This document shows, in pieces, positions 61,609 through 64,000 of a DNA stretch of 64,000 bases. The notes under the pieces were generated by a model that had not been told where the DNA came from, searched no databases, and saw only the letters and a list, made by a program, of their open reading frames with translations. The position numbers were made by a program, and so were the translations under genes. Source of the DNA: Amyloporia xantha (lineage: Eukaryota > Basidiomycota > Agaricomycetes > Polyporales > Adustoporiaceae); assembly GCA_036971615.1 (NCBI GenBank), contig JAYKKR010000020.1:673229-737228 (forward strand), read 5' to 3'. Position 1 is the stretch's first letter. Each line of letters starts with the position of its first letter.

Positions 61609-63095
61609 ATTGCTGATATTGCTGAATAGTCTGAGACGGATGTGAGTCTGGTGAGTGAGATGTGGACGGTCCATAACGTCCGCTCTCTTATATAGCCATA
61701 AGGCATCAGCGCATAATTTGTTCCTGGATTCAACATTGGAAACGGAGTGTTTCAGGCTCCATTCTTGTCTATCCGGACGTCAGCACGGGTGCATCGGGGA
61801 ATTGAGAGCACTGCGGACCCGAGCTCTCTGCCAGTGTCGTCAGTGGGAACCTGAACAGTTCGACGTAGCCGCGCGCTGATTGCATATGTACGCCACTGGT
61901 ACAGGAGGTATGACCAGAGTAGCAAAGCGTCCTGAGGATGGAGAGAGAACAGCGCAATGTTAGGATGCGATCTCGAGGATGTGTTTCGAGATGCAGCCTC
62001 AACCTCCAAGTATCCGGTATAGCCAGTTCACATGGAGAGACCAGTGCAGCATCACCCGAGGACATGGCAATTTCGTGTGAGTCTGAGCGCCCATTGCCAA
62101 TCAACATTGTAGGGTGCCTTACTAGCTCTACGTACCTGAGACTGCGGGACGTAGCCAAATGGACCAGACGGCCACGAGACGGCGTTGCATAAGGCGTCTC
62201 GCCTGCCATGCTAATATTGACGGATGCCATGGCAGTCGGAACAATGATGTATTTGCCATTCATACGGAGCTCACCAGCTCTCTAAGGAGGCCCGTTTTAG
62301 CTTCAAACTTGGGATGCGACATGGGATAATTGACGGGCTAACCAGGATTTACACTGCGAGCGAACCCTGTCAGCTGAACAGCTCGTCATATATTCTGCGC
62401 ACTTTTAGTAGCGATGACGGTGAACATTTCGAATGTAGGGACTGAGTCAATTGCTCTGGATGAAATTTGCGACTGACATTGATGGTGGGAACGCGGTGGG
62501 GTCTCGTCTTGACCCGGATGATTCAGGCCTAGCGCCGGGGTGAGGCCAAACGGAAAAGAAATCGTACTTCACCACATGTGCAGTATTTTGTGGTACATCC
62601 AAAGGCGTGAGCGAGATGAGCTTCACTGGCGGTTAGAGCATTCTCTGTGAGGACCACAGTAAAGTTTCAACTACATCAGCAGAGGGAACCAAGTTCAGCG
62701 AGAGTGGCAAAGGTACCAATAGTTTAAATATATACCTTCTGTTCCGGGGGCTTGCCTTTATCAATTTAGAAATTGTGTTTCAAGTGGACACCTTTAACAT
62801 TACTGTGCTTAGGTACGGTCTGTCGGCGTATGGAGCGCTTCGTACTCTGCAACACGGCATGGACCGGGACATCGGATTCATTGGGGTGCTCGGTCTGCGT
62901 CTGAGCACATCCAGATGCTGTATAGTTATCCAAGTCATAACTGGCATTCAGACATGCGTAGAGCAAGAGACTAGCTCAGACTGTCCAAGTGGGAAACACC
63001 GTGACACTGATAATCACGCGCATCACGGCGCATGGCTGACCGTGTGACATACACCGTGACAGTCTGCTGAGCGGCTGTGACCGTGACTTGTGCGC
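61609..63095. other. intergenic with GTGAC-rich end
   Basis: No gene was recognised, although a 164-codon minus-strand frame at 61769-62263 exists. The right end, from about 62998 to 63090, is packed with GTGAC words in both orientations, as in the ends of the MITE at 14212. It may be part of another, older element into which the MITE at 63104 inserted. Confidence 0.35.
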
Positions 63096-63103
63096 GTTCA
63101 CCT
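63096..63103. repeat. target-site duplication, left (8 bp)
   Basis: GTTCACCT directly precedes the element and is repeated exactly at 63831-63838. Confidence 0.85.
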
Positions 63104-63830
63104 AGGACCCCCGCAAATCCCCTAAGAGGTCCGATCCCGCTGGTACCCAAATTTGGGGGTCGCTATAGGGCCAAATTTGGGGAATTGGCACCGAAGGTCC
63201 CGTGAAAGAGGCTAAATTTGGGGGTATATGGGATCAAACCTACAAAAAAGCGCCCAGAGAGTCCACCAACTCGCGTAAGATTTTCGCCGTGTACTGCGAG
63301 CTTCACATACATTAAATAAAAGCCTAGGAACTATAGGAAGCACTTTATAGATATCCGTTACATTCACGCCTCCTTGAGTTTCTGCGACACCGCTCCCATC
63401 TCCCAGGCTAACGCACCATTTTGAGTTACCAACTCGCCCCTGTTCTCGTCCGAAGGTGCGGCGCGTTTTCGAGAAGCCGCTGTTGCCATTTAAAATCAAG
63501 CAAAAGCGGCTGGAAATATATATTGTCGCGAATGGATTCGTGGAATAGATAACCGAAAGAAGAACATTTGGTAGCAGCATGGATGGATGGCCAGACTCCG
63601 CACCAGTCATGTTCGAGGCACCAACCCGCCGAATGACGCGACTTTTGGGGGTCCCTGGACCGAACCTCCCTCCAGATGCCAGGTTTTTGGGGGTCTTAGG
63701 CACGCAACATTTCCAGTTTTTGAGGCCCAATTTTGGGGATTTGAGCAAATTTGGATTGAACATTTCGCCCCTGGGGGGGCCTTTTTTGGGGGTCCGGGAT
63801 CGGACCTCTTAGGGGATTTGCGGGGGTCCT
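63104..63830. mobile_element. hAT-type MITE
   Basis: The 727-bp element has exact terminal inverted repeats of 35 bp beginning AGGACCCCCGCAAATCCCC. It is flanked by a perfect 8-bp duplication, the length made by hAT transposases. Inside, near both ends, the word AAATTTGGGG (or its G-rich variants) recurs several times, probably as transposase-binding subterminal repeats. No transposase is encoded; the minus-strand 183-codon frame is an artefact of the repeats. The perfect ends and duplication suggest recent activity, which requires a source of hAT transposase elsewhere in the genome. Confidence 0.88.
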
Positions 63831-63838
63831 GTTCACCT
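63831..63838. repeat. target-site duplication, right (8 bp)
   Basis: This is an exact copy of the GTTCACCT on the left side. Confidence 0.85.
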
Positions 63839-64000
63839 TCTCTGCTGGCAGACTGCTGCAGCTGTTCATGATATACTAGCACGATACACGACCGCGTTTC
63901 CTGAAATCTCACTGCAGGGGAGGCAAAAGACAAGGCCACTGATTTGATTATCCAGGCTATAGTCTTGTGTCGCTCTTAAAAGCCTGTGTCACAGCTCAAA

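Noticed and set aside
61769..62263. 164-codon minus-strand frame between the small secreted protein and the MITE
   Set aside because: No domain or signal peptide was seen and its length is within chance for this G+C content.
63212..63763. 183-codon minus-strand frame
   Set aside because: It arises from G-rich repeats within the hAT-type MITE and has no protein-like features.

Overview
The window is nuclear DNA of a filamentous basidiomycete, most likely a wood-decay Agaricomycete (order Polyporales is my guess). The genes carry many short GT-AG introns of about 50-60 nt. They include typical basidiomycete families (DUF6534-type seven-helix protein, GH16 beta-glucanase, divergent G-alpha, NCS1 permease, Delta9 desaturase with a cytochrome b5 tail). 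Housekeeping genes sit among mobile-element debris. No bacterial operons, CRISPR, rRNA or tRNA genes were found. All exon structures were inferred by eye from reading frames, splice sites and family motifs.

Left third (1-17 kb): a 5'-truncated IKS1-like kinase, a low-complexity hypothetical gene, then a damaged zone. A direct repeat (4980-5812 and 9885-11056) brackets a broken VWA8-like AAA+ ATPase and a broken glutathione S-transferase. The right repeat copy overlaps the intact 3' half of a conserved coiled-coil gene. A TA-flanked MITE lies at 14212-15046.

Middle (16.8-36 kb): a well-kept gene block. A SOM1-like mitochondrial protein is divergent from S-adenosylhomocysteine hydrolase (11 exons, 430 aa). 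Then come a single-pass membrane protein, a G-alpha subunit that reads perfectly except for one extra base, a LARP1/La-motif protein, a retinol-dehydrogenase-like SDR, a GH16 glucanase and the tiny ATP synthase subunit k gene.

36-48 kb: a tandem duplication of a DUF4048-like coiled-coil gene. The left copy is cut off by a hAT transposon remnant and reads into the transposon end. A DUF6534 membrane protein and the OLE1 desaturase follow.

49-64 kb: three diverged paralogous genes of an unrecognised family (the first carries an E-x-K motif that may mark a PD-(D/E)XK nuclease fold), a Mutator-like element with 300-bp inverted ends and a 9-bp target duplication, a RRG7-like mitochondrial nuclease-fold protein, an NCS1 purine-cytosine permease, a possible small secreted protein, and a hAT-type MITE with an exact 8-bp target duplication.

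The genes do not form one pathway. The recurring themes are small mitochondrial accessory proteins (SOM1, ATP19, RRG7) and repeated gene breakage beside duplications and transposons. The least explained system is the three-gene family at 49-55 kb.
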